Origin: an uncultured Verrucomicrobiota bacterium
GTDB taxonomy: Bacteria > Verrucomicrobiota > Verrucomicrobiia > Limisphaerales > AAA164-E04
Direction: 5' to 3'
Assembly: GCA_913061285.1 (NCBI GenBank)
Contig: CAJXVR010000018.1
Coordinates: 1 to 43,266, forward strand
DNA length: 43,266 nucleotides
A program made the position numbers and the translations under genes. Below, piece by piece: positions 24,723-33,446 of the stretch (positions are counted from its first letter, which is position 1; each line of letters opens with the position of its first letter). The notes under the pieces are model-generated. The model saw nothing but the letters and a program-made list of their open reading frames with translations. It was not told the DNA's origin and searched no databases.

Positions 24723-27158
24723 ATGAGTAAATCACCTTTTTCAAAAGTAAGAATTCGTTTGATTCGAGGAGCAGTGTTCATTGGTTTGCTCGGGATCGGA
24801 GGGTTGCTCTCTGATGTGAGGGGCCAATCTAGGGAGCCCTTACGCCGTCTGGGACAGCCAGGCGGGGATCGGCTTCAGATTGCGGCGCAATTTGATCGCG
24901 ATCGTGATGGCGTATTGAGCAAATCTGAGAGGGTTGAAGCTCGACGATTCGTCCATGAACGACGACGAGAACGGCTCGTCGAAGAAATCATGCGGAATGA
25001 CAAGAATACAGATGGGAAGATTAGTCGAGAGGAGATGGTTGGGGCGCGACGACGACGAGGTCCTTCATTTGAGGATCTCGATACAAATGAGGACGGGAAT
25101 ATTGATATCCACGAAGCTGCCGAGGCCTTGTATCGGTCGAGAGCTCCAATCCCAGGCGATTTTGAACGTGCCGAACGGGTGAACCCGTCTGCCGAACGGG
25201 ATTACGGGAGTGGTCTTTACGATGAGGGTGTGCTTCGCACGCTGTTTCTTCAATTTGAGGATGAGGATTGGCTTGATGAGATGCACGATTTTTATCGGAC
25301 GGATGTCCCTGTTCCTGCTGATCTCATCGTGTCTGGGCACCGATATCGAAACGTCGGGGTCCGTTATCGGGGAAATTCCTCATTTCGATCCGTGCCTGCG
25401 GAGCTAAAACGATCGATTGATATTGAAGTGAATCACGGGGACCCGGATCAACGATTGCTTGGCTATAAGACTCTCAATTTGCTGAATGCCCACGATGATC
25501 CCACGTTCATGCGGGAAGTGCTCTATTCGCGAATCGGACGGCACTACATCCCCGCCTTTAAGGGGAATTTTGTCAAACTGGTTGTCAACGGTGTGAGTTG
25601 GGGGATCTACCCAAATATTCAGCAGTATAACAATGACTTTCTCAAAGAGTGGTTTGGCTCCCGAGGTGGTGTCCGCTGGAAGGGACGAGGGTCTCTGACG
25701 TTTGAGGGAACCGAAAAAGGGGCCTACGAGGGGCGCTACATTCTGAAAACGGATGATGCCTCAGGGAAAGCCTGGAATGGATTGATCGAGCTATGTCGAC
25801 TCCTCAAAGAGACGCCTGACGAATCCTTGGTTGAAACCTTGAATCCGATTCTCAACATTGATGGGGCACTCTGGTCCATTGCTTTGGAGAATGTTTTTGT
25901 TGATGAAGGGTACTTAATTCGTGGAAGCGACTACAATCTCTTTAGGGATGTCAATGGTCGCTTTCATCTGCTTCAGCATGATGGCAATGAGGTGTTAAAT
26001 CGACCTGGTGGACCTGGAATACCACGAGGCATGGATGCGACCGAGCTTCCTCTCTATCATGAGAGTGATAATCCGGGACGTCCCTTGGTGCATCGAATGC
26101 TATCCAATCCCGTATTGCGGGCCCGATACACGGCTCATGTGCGAACGATAATCGACGAGTGGTTGACATGGGACCGGATTGCTCCGGTCGTGGAACAGTA
26201 TCGTTCCTTGATTGCAGCGGAGGTTGAAAAGGATGTTCGGAAAGAGTCGTCGTATGAAGATTTTGATCGTGGCGATGTACACACCGTAAAAGGAGGCCGG
26301 GTGCTGGGGATTAAAGAGTTTGTGGAGAAACGCCGCAACTTTCTCTTGGGGCATTCCGAACTCCAGGCCCCGACCGTCTCGGTGACTTCAATCGTCGTGA
26401 ATGAGGGCACCGAGCAGCCTGTCGCCGGACGCACGACGCCAATAAAGGTAAGCCTTGGAGGGGGCGCTGATGTCGATTCCGTGGGTGTCTACTGGGCGAC
26501 GGCTCGCCATGCCCCTTTCCAATACGTCGAATTGCGGAGTGAAGGCTCGCGACCGGGGGATCGAGTATTTGAGAGCTCGCTGCCCGCGTTTCCTGTCAAT
26601 ACTCAGGTTTATTACTATGCTGAAGTCCGCTCGGGGGGGGAATCGCTGGTGTCTGTTTTTGAACCAAGAAAAGCAGAGGCCGAGCCTTTGACGTATGTTG
26701 TGCGCGCTGCTGCCCCTGCTGAATCGGTCGTGCTTATCAATGAAGTGTTGGCCGAGAACCGTACCGCCGTGGAAGATCCTCAAGGAGACTATGAGGACTT
26801 CATCGAGCTCTACAATACGAGCGACCGTTCGGTTAGTCTCTCAGGAATGTATCTCTCGGATAGTCGGGAGAACCCGAGAAAGTATGCTTTTCCTGAGGGG
26901 ACGAAAATTGCAGCGAACGGATACCTCGTGGTCTGGGCGGACGAGAATGGTAAAGCGAAGAAAGGGCTCCACGCCAATTTTAAACTCTCTTCGAAGGGGG
27001 AAGCCGTAAGGCTGATTGATTCAGACGCGAGGGGCAATCGTGTGCTGAGTGAAGTGGTTTTTGCCGATCAGAAGCCAGATCGTTCCATGGCTCGTTTCCC
27101 TGGGGTGAAGGGGAGCTTTCGTTCAGCAGTGCCGACTCCGGGTAAGAAGAACTTCTAG
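24723..27158 (+). CDS. secreted EF-hand / CotH-kinase-like / lamin-tail-domain protein
   Basis: An 811-residue exported protein. A signal peptide (GAVFIGLLGIGGLLS) is followed by three EF-hand loops of DxDxDG type at 58-69 (DRDRDG), 93-104 (DKNTDG) and 120-131 (DTNEDG). A CotH-type domain (about 165-545) follows. It includes SGHRYRNVGVRYRGNSSF, KTLNLLN and the QHDGNEV motif with H419-D420-G-N422-E423, the metal/phosphate-handling part of the CotH atypical kinase. A beta-rich segment and a C-terminal lamin-tail domain (about 669-811: VVLINEVLAENR...DFIELYNTS) complete it. CotH of Bacillus spores is an atypical protein kinase; the target here is unknown. A second family member is convergent with it. 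Confidence 0.9.
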   Translation: MSKSPFSKVRIRLIRGAVFIGLLGIGGLLSDVRGQSREPLRRLGQPGGDRLQIAAQFDRDRDGVLSKSERVEARRFVHERRRERLVEEIMRNDKNTDGKISREEMVGARRRRGPSFEDLDTNEDGNIDIHEAAEALYRSRAPIPGDFERAERVNPSAERDYGSGLYDEGVLRTLFLQFEDEDWLDEMHDFYRTDVPVPADLIVSGHRYRNVGVRYRGNSSFRSVPAELKRSIDIEVNHGDPDQRLLGYKTLNLLNAHDDPTFMREVLYSRIGRHYIPAFKGNFVKLVVNGVSWGIYPNIQQYNNDFLKEWFGSRGGVRWKGRGSLTFEGTEKGAYEGRYILKTDDASGKAWNGLIELCRLLKETPDESLVETLNPILNIDGALWSIALENVFVDEGYLIRGSDYNLFRDVNGRFHLLQHDGNEVLNRPGGPGIPRGMDATELPLYHESDNPGRPLVHRMLSNPVLRARYTAHVRTIIDEWLTWDRIAPVVEQYRSLIAAEVEKDVRKESSYEDFDRGDVHTVKGGRVLGIKEFVEKRRNFLLGHSELQAPTVSVTSIVVNEGTEQPVAGRTTPIKVSLGGGADVDSVGVYWATARHAPFQYVELRSEGSRPGDRVFESSLPAFPVNTQVYYYAEVRSGGESLVSVFEPRKAEAEPLTYVVRAAAPAESVVLINEVLAENRTAVEDPQGDYEDFIELYNTSDRSVSLSGMYLSDSRENPRKYAFPEGTKIAANGYLVVWADENGKAKKGLHANFKLSSKGEAVRLIDSDARGNRVLSEVVFADQKPDRSMARFPGVKGSFRSAVPTPGKKNF

Positions 27159-27180
27159 CACCAACCTTCGGGCTCTTGAT

Positions 27181-27214
27181 ATGGAGGCAGGGATAAAGCG
27201 GTCCCTGCCTCCAT
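27181..27214. terminator. perfect 13-bp-stem inverted repeat between convergent CotH genes
   Basis: ATGGAGGCAGGGA at 27181-27193 pairs exactly with TCCCTGCCTCCAT at 27202-27214 around the eight-base loop TAAAGCGG. It lies 22 bp after one CotH stop and 70 bp beyond the other gene's stop. There is no long T-tract on either side. It is best read as a bidirectional transcript-end hairpin serving both genes. Confidence 0.7.
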
Positions 27215-27284
27215 CGCTACGCTGTTGATTCATTCGGTTTCTGACGCATTGCCTCGTCGGCTCAACCCGACCATACCATTCGGT

Positions 27285-28871
27285 CTAGGGCAGCGCTTTG
27301 ATCGCTGGGTAGTTGAGAAGGAATTCGCGACGTTGGATGGCGAAGGTCTTGAGACTCATTATTGATCGCTGTCTCTGTGTGATGTCGGTCTCAACGAGTG
27401 TTTGAAACGCTTTGTAGGATGCGAGTTTGCGCGTATCGGCTTTGACGTCGGCATCGATCAAGGCTTGGTATTTTCTGGCGATTGGTCCGAGCAGATCCCA
27501 ATCAAGCCAGTTTGTAGCGATGTCCTTCAGATATCTGAGATACCGTTCTCGAAGTGCGGGGACGGCAAGAAGGCGGCTCAGCAAAACTTTGGTTGGATCT
27601 TCGGCCCCAATGAATGGATCCAGATCTGTGCCTCGTTCCGCGTTGCCGCGAATCCTAGCAGGGGCATCGTAGAAAGCTTCGTTGCCATCGTGAGGGTAGA
27701 TTACGAATCGTCCTTTCTTGGTGCGATACAGGTTGTAGTCACTCGATCGAATCCAATAGCCGTCGTCGTTGATGAAAGCGCTTTCTAAGGCAAGGAACTT
27801 GATGGCTGCATCCGTATCGAAAATGGGCTTCAAGGCCTCTTCCAATTGATCAAGTGGCGTTTCGGTGAGTACTTTGCAAAGCTCTATCAGCGCGGCCCAA
27901 TCTTCAGGGTCGTCTTTACTATGAAGTTCGTAGTGTTTTCGATAGTCATCGACCCTATCGCCGATATAGTTGAGTCCAGCACTTGCCCAAGGGCTCCCCG
28001 GGGCTTTCCAACGGGTACCGCCTTTGGTGCCCCACCATTCCTTCACAAAATCTTTGTCTTCTTGTTGGGTGTTGACGTAGACCCCCCAATATTCTCCGTT
28101 GATAACGAGCTTTACGAAGTTGGCCTTCGGGGCTGCGGTGTATTCGCGTGCCACTTGGTAGTAGAGCACGGCTTTGAGCATCGTGGGGTCACCGTTGGAG
28201 TTGAGCAGGTTGAAAGTGCGATAGCCGCCGAAGTTCTGCCCTTTGGTGATGAAATCGAGTTTTAGATTAAGCGAGCGTTTCCGCCCCTCGGCGACAAAGA
28301 GAAACGACGAAGCACCTCGGCAATGCACGCCGATATTATCAAAGCTCTGCCCGTCGACACTGAGCCTGGCAGGGAGGTCGATATCGGTAAAGCGGAACTC
28401 AGTGAGAGCGCGTTCCCAATCCGAGTCCTCGAACTCAAGGAAGAAGGTTCGAACGGTGTCCGGATCAAAAGCGGGTTTGCCCGAAAAATTTCGTACGTCC
28501 GACTTTTTGATCTCAGGCCCGGGCCGAGTGGGTTCCCCTCCAGGCCGGGCAACAGGGCGACCAGAAGGTGGTCTGGCGGCCGCCTCTTCACTTAAGGTCT
28601 TACGGGCTATTTTTCTCTCAGTCGCATTTAACCAGCCGTCTTTGTTTTCATCAAACCGATCTTGAGCGATTTCCTCATGAGAAAGCGTTGCCGCCCAAGG
28701 CGGGGCTTGTCGTCCCTGAGCCATTGAGCCAAGGGGGACGCTAAGGACCAAAGCAAGGAGCGTGCCCCGTTGAAATTGATGGCCGCAGCGGCCAAAGGAA
28801 CCTAGGAAGTGCGTTCTCGGGTAATCCATTTTCCAGAGCATTAGCAGAGTCTCAATATTGTCAAGTGGCAT
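27285..28871 (-). CDS. secreted CotH-kinase-like protein with one EF-hand
   Basis: A 528-residue paralogue of the neighbouring CotH protein, lacking the lamin-tail domain. A signal peptide (TLLALVLSVPLGSMAQ) is followed by one EF-hand loop, D74-E-N76-K-D78-G-W-L-N-A-T-E85, and a Pro/Arg-rich linker. The CotH domain (about 140-520) follows, with NIGVHCRGASSF, RTFNLLNSNGDPTMLK, and the YPHDGNEAF motif (D395). Internal ATGs at 28841 and 28829 are alternative starts; the latter gives a more usual signal peptide length. It is convergent with the first CotH gene and divergent from the Rieske redox cluster (82 bp). Both copies are probably calcium-binding surface or periplasmic kinases, which is inference from the fold. 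Confidence 0.88.
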   Translation of the reverse strand: MPLDNIETLLMLWKMDYPRTHFLGSFGRCGHQFQRGTLLALVLSVPLGSMAQGRQAPPWAATLSHEEIAQDRFDENKDGWLNATERKIARKTLSEEAAARPPSGRPVARPGGEPTRPGPEIKKSDVRNFSGKPAFDPDTVRTFFLEFEDSDWERALTEFRFTDIDLPARLSVDGQSFDNIGVHCRGASSFLFVAEGRKRSLNLKLDFITKGQNFGGYRTFNLLNSNGDPTMLKAVLYYQVAREYTAAPKANFVKLVINGEYWGVYVNTQQEDKDFVKEWWGTKGGTRWKAPGSPWASAGLNYIGDRVDDYRKHYELHSKDDPEDWAALIELCKVLTETPLDQLEEALKPIFDTDAAIKFLALESAFINDDGYWIRSSDYNLYRTKKGRFVIYPHDGNEAFYDAPARIRGNAERGTDLDPFIGAEDPTKVLLSRLLAVPALRERYLRYLKDIATNWLDWDLLGPIARKYQALIDADVKADTRKLASYKAFQTLVETDITQRQRSIMSLKTFAIQRREFLLNYPAIKALP

Positions 28872-28953
28872 CTAGATCGAAACCTTACCCAGGTGTTCTG
28901 GCTTGCTTACCGCCTCAAGAATGGGGTAACGAGAGGGATGGCAGGGAAAAAGC

Positions 28954-29214
28954 ATGAGTGAGTTGTTGTTATTACTCGGCATGTATGGCCTCGTTGGAAT
29001 CCTCTTTGCGATTCCGTTTGTATTGCTCGGAGTGAGATCTATTGACCCTGCCGCTAGCCAAGGCACAGTCGGTTTCAAGATATTGATTCTCCCGGGTTGT
29101 GTTCTCTTTTGGCCCTGGTTACTGGCTCGATGGATTCGACGGAAACCTCCTTCCGAGGAATGGAGCGCGCACCGTCAAGGTGCTTCTGGCAAGGCGGGAC
29201 GAAAAGGGGAGTGA
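28954..29214 (+). CDS. small membrane protein of the Rieske/ferric-reductase cluster
   Basis: An 86-residue protein with two hydrophobic segments (LLLLLGMYGLVGILFAIPFVLLGV and ILILPGCVLFWPWLLARWI) and a basic, polar C-terminal tail. I do not recognise a named family. It starts at ATG 28954 with AGGGA eight bases upstream, and its stop is one base before the next small membrane gene. Its tight packing ahead of the ferric-reductase/Rieske fusion suggests a subunit or assembly factor of that complex. Confidence 0.75.
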   Translation: MSELLLLLGMYGLVGILFAIPFVLLGVRSIDPAASQGTVGFKILILPGCVLFWPWLLARWIRRKPPSEEWSAHRQGASGKAGRKGE

Positions 29215-29215
29215 T

Positions 29216-29368
29216 ATGCAGCGATTTCAACGTCAAAGGCATCGCTTCATTTGGATCGTTATCGGGCTCCTCACGATAATCATTTTTCTCTACGGAATTC
29301 TCAATCGGCCGGAGTGGCCAATTGACGGACGCATCCCTGAAGCAGGTGGCGCCGAAGGACAAGGCTAA
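29216..29368 (+). CDS. 50-residue single-pass membrane protein
   Basis: A very short protein beginning at ATG 29216, one base after the upstream stop, with a GGGGAG box about 5-10 bases before the start. It has one hydrophobic helix (FIWIVIGLLTIIIFLYGIL) with an Arg-rich cytosolic N-terminus and a polar C-terminal tail. The topology rule puts the tail in the periplasm. It lies 11 bp before the Rieske gene and looks like a small accessory subunit. No family is recognised. Confidence 0.7.
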   Translation: MQRFQRQRHRFIWIVIGLLTIIIFLYGILNRPEWPIDGRIPEAGGAEGQG

Positions 29369-29379
29369 GACTAAGGAGT

Positions 29380-30441
29380 ATGGCAGTTTCTTATCAAGCA
29401 GTTGGCTGGAATGCCTTCAAGAAACGCTATGACACAATCATGGCCTCAGGCATCGTGGCCTTTCTTGTCAGTTTTGTTGGGGCAGGAAGTTTTCTGCATC
29501 CGGAGATGAGTTTAGAAATTCTCTTGATGCGGGGTATCGGGGTTTCCGCTTTTCTCTTGCTCCATCTCATTCTAGTGATCGGACCTCTGGCGCGTCTCGA
29601 TCGAAGATGGCTACCCCTCCTTTACAATCGTCGTCACATGGGTGTGACTCTTTTCCTATTGGCGTTCGCGCACGGAGTTATTGCCACATTGACCTATCAT
29701 GTCGGGAGCGACATGAATCCCATTCTATCGGTGTTCACGACGGATGCAGGGGCGAGAATGACAGCGGTACCGTTCCAGGCGTTTGGATTCCTTGCCTTAG
29801 CGATATTGTTTGTCATGGCATCAACGAGTCACGATTTTTGGCTCGCTAATTTAACAGCTCCCCTATGGAAAACGCTCCATATGTCAGTCTATCTGGCATA
29901 CGGATTACTGATCGCGCATGTTGTTTTCGGCGTCCTGCAAGCGGAACGATCTCCGGTCTATCCGCTTTTGGTTGGATTAGGAATTCTCGCCGTAGCTGGG
30001 CTGCATTTGCTTTCAGGGTGGCGTGGAAGAGACCTAGATCGAAGTCCGGCATTCGACGAGAAGTCCGGCTATCTTGCGATTTGCCGAGTCGATTCTCTAG
30101 TAGAAAACCAACCACTCGGAGCCATTGTGAATGGCGAGAGAGTGGCGGTATTGCGCTACGAGGGAGATAAGGTGAGCTGTGTCTCAGGCGTGTGTCAGCA
30201 TCAGAACGGGCCCCTAGCAGAGGGGCGGTTCGTTTCCGGGTGCTTGACCTGCCCCTGGCATGGATATCAGTATCGGCCGGCCGACGGCACTTCCCCGGCG
30301 CCCTTTACCGAGCGAATTCCTACCTTCGATGTTCGGATCGAAGCAGGGATGGTATGGGTTCGTTCGACGTCAAATCCAGCGGGAACGTATACCGTCCCGG
30401 CCGCCATTGATCATGTCCGGGGGGGGCGACTAAATGAGTGA
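29380..30441 (+). CDS. ferric-reductase-like transmembrane / Rieske [2Fe-2S] fusion
   Basis: A 353-residue membrane redox protein. Residues about 20-215 form six hydrophobic segments of the ferric-reductase/cytochrome b561-like type with candidate haem-ligand His at H62, H86, H98, H167 and H180. Residues about 230-330 are a Rieske domain with C272-Q-H274 and C291-P-W-H294, the full cluster ligand set, in a short dioxygenase-ferredoxin-like form. Electrons would pass between a membrane haem pair and the Fe-S cluster; donor and acceptor are unknown. AAGGAG ends one base before the ATG at 29380, an unusually short spacing. The gene overlaps the next one by 8 bp, showing translational coupling. 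Confidence 0.9.
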   Translation: MAVSYQAVGWNAFKKRYDTIMASGIVAFLVSFVGAGSFLHPEMSLEILLMRGIGVSAFLLLHLILVIGPLARLDRRWLPLLYNRRHMGVTLFLLAFAHGVIATLTYHVGSDMNPILSVFTTDAGARMTAVPFQAFGFLALAILFVMASTSHDFWLANLTAPLWKTLHMSVYLAYGLLIAHVVFGVLQAERSPVYPLLVGLGILAVAGLHLLSGWRGRDLDRSPAFDEKSGYLAICRVDSLVENQPLGAIVNGERVAVLRYEGDKVSCVSGVCQHQNGPLAEGRFVSGCLTCPWHGYQYRPADGTSPAPFTERIPTFDVRIEAGMVWVRSTSNPAGTYTVPAAIDHVRGGRLNE

Positions 30442-31174
30442 GGATCCTTTTTTTATTGGTTGGGAAGCCTCGCCAGAACGCCAGACATCTAGCTGGCGAA
30501 TCTCTCTTTGGGGCAGCCTTGTCTTATGTGTTATGTTGGGCTTACTGCTTGCTGGACTGCAGACGAATCCAGGGAAAGGCATATTTGCCTTCGGAGAGAT
30601 CCACCGCTATCGAGGTCTTCTCATAAGCGATCCAGTGCCGTTTCTTGTGTCAAAAGAATCAGGCGGTCACGTCTACTTGTTGGTAAATCCATTGAAATAT
30701 GGTTTTTCTGTCGATCTGGCTCGAGAGCATCATTTGCAGCAGGTGTCATTGCAGGGGAGTCTAATCGATGATGGGCGAAATGGGATGATCGAGGTGTTCC
30801 CAGGTTCGATCTCCAACGAATTGGGATCAGGGGAGGTGCCACGACCGGCTTTGAGCTCAGCAGGAACTCACTTACAGCTGCGAGGGGAAATCGTCGATTC
30901 GAAATGTCACTTGGGGGTGATGAATCCAGGAAGGTTTAAGCCCCACCGGGCTTGTGCGATCCAGTGTATCGCCGGCGGAATTCCTCCAATGCTTGTGGTT
31001 CAGACCTCGAATGGAGCCTTACGCCACTACTTGCTTGTCGGTCCGAAGGGCGAGACCATAAATCAAACGCTTTTAGAGTTTGTGGCAGAGCCCGTCTCGA
31101 TTCGCGGCACATACCGAACGATAGCCGGCCTTCATCTGCTCTACGCGGACCCGAATTCGATAGAAAGGCTTTAG
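30434..31174 (+). CDS. membrane-anchored protein with CH...HxxCxxxC motif, Rieske partner
   Basis: A 246-residue protein with one N-terminal membrane helix (about 24-43) and a periplasmic beta-rich remainder. The most striking block is residues 155-186: DSKC158-H159[12 protein letters not shown]171-RAC174-AIQC178-IAGGIPPML, a cluster of two His and three Cys that could bind a metal, haem or Fe-S centre, or form disulfides. The 8-bp overlap with the Rieske/ferric-reductase gene implies a fixed partner. I do not know a characterised family member; function is open. Confidence 0.8.
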   Translation: MSEDPFFIGWEASPERQTSSWRISLWGSLVLCVMLGLLLAGLQTNPGKGIFAFGEIHRYRGLLISDPVPFLVSKESGGHVYLLVNPLKYGFSVDLAREHHLQQVSLQGSLIDDGRNGMIEVFPGSISNELGSGEVPRPALSSAGTHLQLRGEIVDSKCHLGVMNPGRFKPHRACAIQCIAGGIPPMLVVQTSNGALRHYLLVGPKGETINQTLLEFVAEPVSIRGTYRTIAGLHLLYADPNSIERL

Positions 31175-31341
31175 GCCTTTGGTACCACGCAGCTGCGCTG
31201 CGTCACGAATGCTGCCAAGCATTGGGTGCCTTGCTGGTGGAAGACGGCAGCTGGGGTGTTTTCAATTGTCGGTTGAGGAAAACTTCGAATTGCAATCTCG
31301 CCCAATGCAAGCCACGCTCCTTTCCATCGCTGAGCGTATCC

Positions 31342-31557
31342 ATGAGTGCTTATCCTCCAGTAAAATGTCCGACCTGCAAGAAGACTGGGCCCTGGTTGGA
31401 ACAAAGCTATGGTCCCTTCTGTGGGAAACGCTGTAAGTTGGTAGATTTGGGAAAGTGGTTTAACGGCGAAATGGTGATTGAGGAGCCGCTTAGAGGCGAT
31501 CATTTCGAAGGATATGCCGATTTACCGCCGGGGAGTTACTTAGACAGGCCAGAATAA
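31342..31557 (+). CDS. yacG: DNA gyrase inhibitor YacG, zinc-binding
   Basis: A 71-residue zinc protein. The four ligands are C9-P-T-C12 and C27-G-K-R-C31 (C-x2-C...C-x3-C), followed by [11 protein letters not shown], exactly the YacG pattern. In Escherichia coli YacG binds GyrB and blocks DNA binding by gyrase. The frame remains open upstream to 30952, but the upstream codons overlap the previous gene and ATG 31342 gives the normal family length. A 167-bp spacer lies between it and the redox cluster. Confidence 0.93.
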   Translation: MSAYPPVKCPTCKKTGPWLEQSYGPFCGKRCKLVDLGKWFNGEMVIEEPLRGDHFEGYADLPPGSYLDRPE

Positions 31558-31624
31558 TGGCCACTTTTACCGCTCTTGGATTTTCAGGGAGCGCTGGAGT
31601 CCGATCAATGTTTAGAATTTTAAG

Positions 31625-32131
31625 ATGAATTTAGACGAAGCACAAAAGGCAAGCGTTCGAGCTTGGATTGAGTCAGGGTTAGATTTGTCAGAGATTCAGT
31701 CGAAACTGGACTCTGAATTCGGCGTTTCTGTGACCTACATGGAGGTTCGGTTTCTGGTCGATGATCTTGGTGTGATTCTGAAAGATCCCGAGCCTGAACC
31801 GGAGCCTGAAACCGATACGCCTCCTGCACCTGAAGCGTCGGCAAGTGAAAGCCCGGCAGGGACGGCACCGCCGCTAACTGAGCCCACTCCAGGAGGGGGC
31901 GAGGGTGGAGCGGTGCCCAACGTCTCGGTAACGGTCGATCAAATCACTCGGGCCGGCGCGCTTGCGAGTGGCAGTGTGACATTCTCTGACGGGAAGAAAG
32001 CTAGCTGGAGTTTAGATCAGATGGGCCGGCTAGGACTGTCTTCAGAGGAACCTGGCTACAAGCCTCCGCAAGACGACGTGATGGAATTTCAGATGCAATT
32101 ACAGAAAAAACTCTCTGGTCCAGGCTTTTAA
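31625..32131 (+). CDS. unknown protein with N-terminal HTH-like region and Pro/Glu linker
   Basis: A 168-residue protein in three parts. Residues 1-50 are helical and resemble a helix-turn-helix (QKASVRAWIESGLDLSEIQSKLDSEFGVSVTYMEVRFLVDDLG). Residues 53-100 form a flexible low-complexity linker (PEPEPEPETDTPPAPEAS then Gly/Pro). Residues about 100-168 form a small beta domain (VSVTVDQITRAGALASGSVTFSDGKKASWSLDQMGRLGL). I cannot assign a function, though the layout suggests a conserved verrucomicrobial protein that links a nucleic-acid-binding or dimerising head to a compact domain. It lies between yacG and a DUF5069 gene on the same strand. Confidence 0.7.
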   Translation: MNLDEAQKASVRAWIESGLDLSEIQSKLDSEFGVSVTYMEVRFLVDDLGVILKDPEPEPEPETDTPPAPEASASESPAGTAPPLTEPTPGGGEGGAVPNVSVTVDQITRAGALASGSVTFSDGKKASWSLDQMGRLGLSSEEPGYKPPQDDVMEFQMQLQKKLSGPGF

Positions 32132-32233
32132 GCGACATCCTTGAGAGAGAAAAAGATCTTCGATAACAAACGCATTGACCCGTTTAGGGCCTTGGGCTAA
32201 TTTTTGCCCGCAGTACCAAATAAGGAAATATAA

Positions 32234-32677
32234 ATGAGCAAGATTGTCCCTTTGATTAGTTCCGGCGTTGCAGGCCCTATCGGCGTGCTTCATCTTCCCC
32301 GATTCTGGCAGAAAGTTTCTTTGGAAGCTGCTGGAAAAATTGCAGACGGATATCCAGGGTGTGGTGCCGGCTACGACCAAATGGTCTTAGACGGACTTGG
32401 ATTGAACAAGGATGCAACGCTTGATTACATCTCAAGCTCTAAGCCAACCTACCCTCAGTTCGAATCTTGGGTGAAGAGCCAAGACGGGGTGAAGCTTGAT
32501 AAGGGCTCTGTTACGAGCTTGAACGCAGCGATTGCTGGGTATATTCATGCTGACGAAACTCGCAAGGCAATTCTTGAAGCGAACGAGATCGAAGACGGTC
32601 CAGATGCTCCTCATGATGCTGTGAATTTGAACAACCTTGATGACTGGTTGGAATTCTACAACGCGGAGATTAAGTAA
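32234..32677 (+). CDS. DUF5069-domain protein (first copy)
   Basis: A 147-residue cytosolic protein matching DUF5069 by pattern: PLISSGVAGPIGVLHLPRFWQKVSLEAAGKI, then GYPGCGAGYDQMVLDGLGLNKDATLDYI and PTYPQFESWV. The family is common in Verrucomicrobia and Cyanobacteria and has no known function. A good AAGGA box precedes the ATG. It is followed by a strong intrinsic terminator. A second, differently built DUF5069 gene lies about 2 kb downstream. Confidence 0.8.
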   Translation: MSKIVPLISSGVAGPIGVLHLPRFWQKVSLEAAGKIADGYPGCGAGYDQMVLDGLGLNKDATLDYISSSKPTYPQFESWVKSQDGVKLDKGSVTSLNAAIAGYIHADETRKAILEANEIEDGPDAPHDAVNLNNLDDWLEFYNAEIK

Positions 32678-32702
32678 GTCCCGCACAGATTAATTTTTGA
32701 TC

Positions 32703-32737
32703 AAGACGCCGTATCCTCTGGTACGGCGTCTTTTTTT
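32703..32737 (+). terminator. rho-independent terminator after DUF5069 gene
   Basis: AAGACGCCGTA at 32703-32713 pairs with TACGGCGTCTT at 32722-32732; a T.G and C-G pair extend the stem inward to leave a CTCT tetraloop. Seven T residues follow at 32731-32737. This is the clearest intrinsic terminator in the window and closes the transcript that ends with the first DUF5069 gene. Confidence 0.95.
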
Positions 32738-32817
32738 GTTTCCATTCGGTATCCGTCTGGCTTTGGCCTTGTTATCCCATTTTTCTGCTCGGGAAATTCG
32801 CTAGTTGTGCTCCAGAA

Positions 32818-33438
32818 ATGAAATCCACTTCATTGCTTATTATCTTCTTGAAGGTGCCGGTTCCTGGCCGAGTTAAGACACGGCTTGCCGCAGCCATAGG
32901 CCCTGAACGCGCCTGTAAGGTCTATCGTCACCTGGTGAATCGGTTGCTTGTCAGTCTCGATTCTCTGGAAGAGGTTGAATTGCGAGTCTCGCCAGATGAC
33001 GGTCTTGATGCTTGCAAGGACTGGGCAAAGTCAGGTTGGTGTCTAAAACCTCAGGGTGAGGGCGATCTCGGTCAGCGCATGTCTCGTGCGTTTGAAGAGG
33101 CTTTTAGTGAAGGGAGGGACCGTGTTGTTGTCATCGGTTCGGATTGCCCACATGTCACTCCTGGGCACATAAAGGCGGCCTACGCATCCCTGAAACAGGC
33201 GAACCTCGTGGTCGGTCCAGCGACGGATGGGGGGTATTGGTTGATCGGGTTGAATGCGTTCGAGTCGCGACTTTTCCAAGGAATTCAGTGGAGTACCGAT
33301 ACCGTTTTGAGTGAAACACTGGGGCTTGCCAAAGAAGCTGGCTTGAGCCTGGATCTCCTAGAAATCCTAGAGGACATTGATGATATCGAGTCTTTAAGTC
33401 GCTTTGAAAGCGAGGAAAGACAAAAAGCACAGAAATAA
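32818..33438 (+). CDS. TIGR04282-type glycosyltransferase (DUF2064, arsenosugar-biosynthesis family)
   Basis: A 206-residue GT-A-fold protein. The opening LLIIFLKVPVPGRVKTRLAAAIG is the TIGR04282/DUF2064 signature. VVVIGSDCPHVTPGHI supplies the DxD-like acidic centre, and VVGPATDGGYWLIGL is the family's second motif. Named members act in arsenosugar biosynthesis, but the family is broad and no arsenic genes are visible, so the substrate is uncertain. It begins 80 bp after the terminator and ends just upstream of the tetR operator. Confidence 0.9.
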   Translation: MKSTSLLIIFLKVPVPGRVKTRLAAAIGPERACKVYRHLVNRLLVSLDSLEEVELRVSPDDGLDACKDWAKSGWCLKPQGEGDLGQRMSRAFEEAFSEGRDRVVVIGSDCPHVTPGHIKAAYASLKQANLVVGPATDGGYWLIGLNAFESRLFQGIQWSTDTVLSETLGLAKEAGLSLDLLEILEDIDDIESLSRFESEERQKAQK

Positions 33439-33446
33439 TTTGACGG

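Noticed and set aside
30952-31341. Upstream extension of YacG to 201 residues
   Set aside because: The extension overlaps the previous gene and YacG proteins are about 60-70 residues; ATG 31342 fits.
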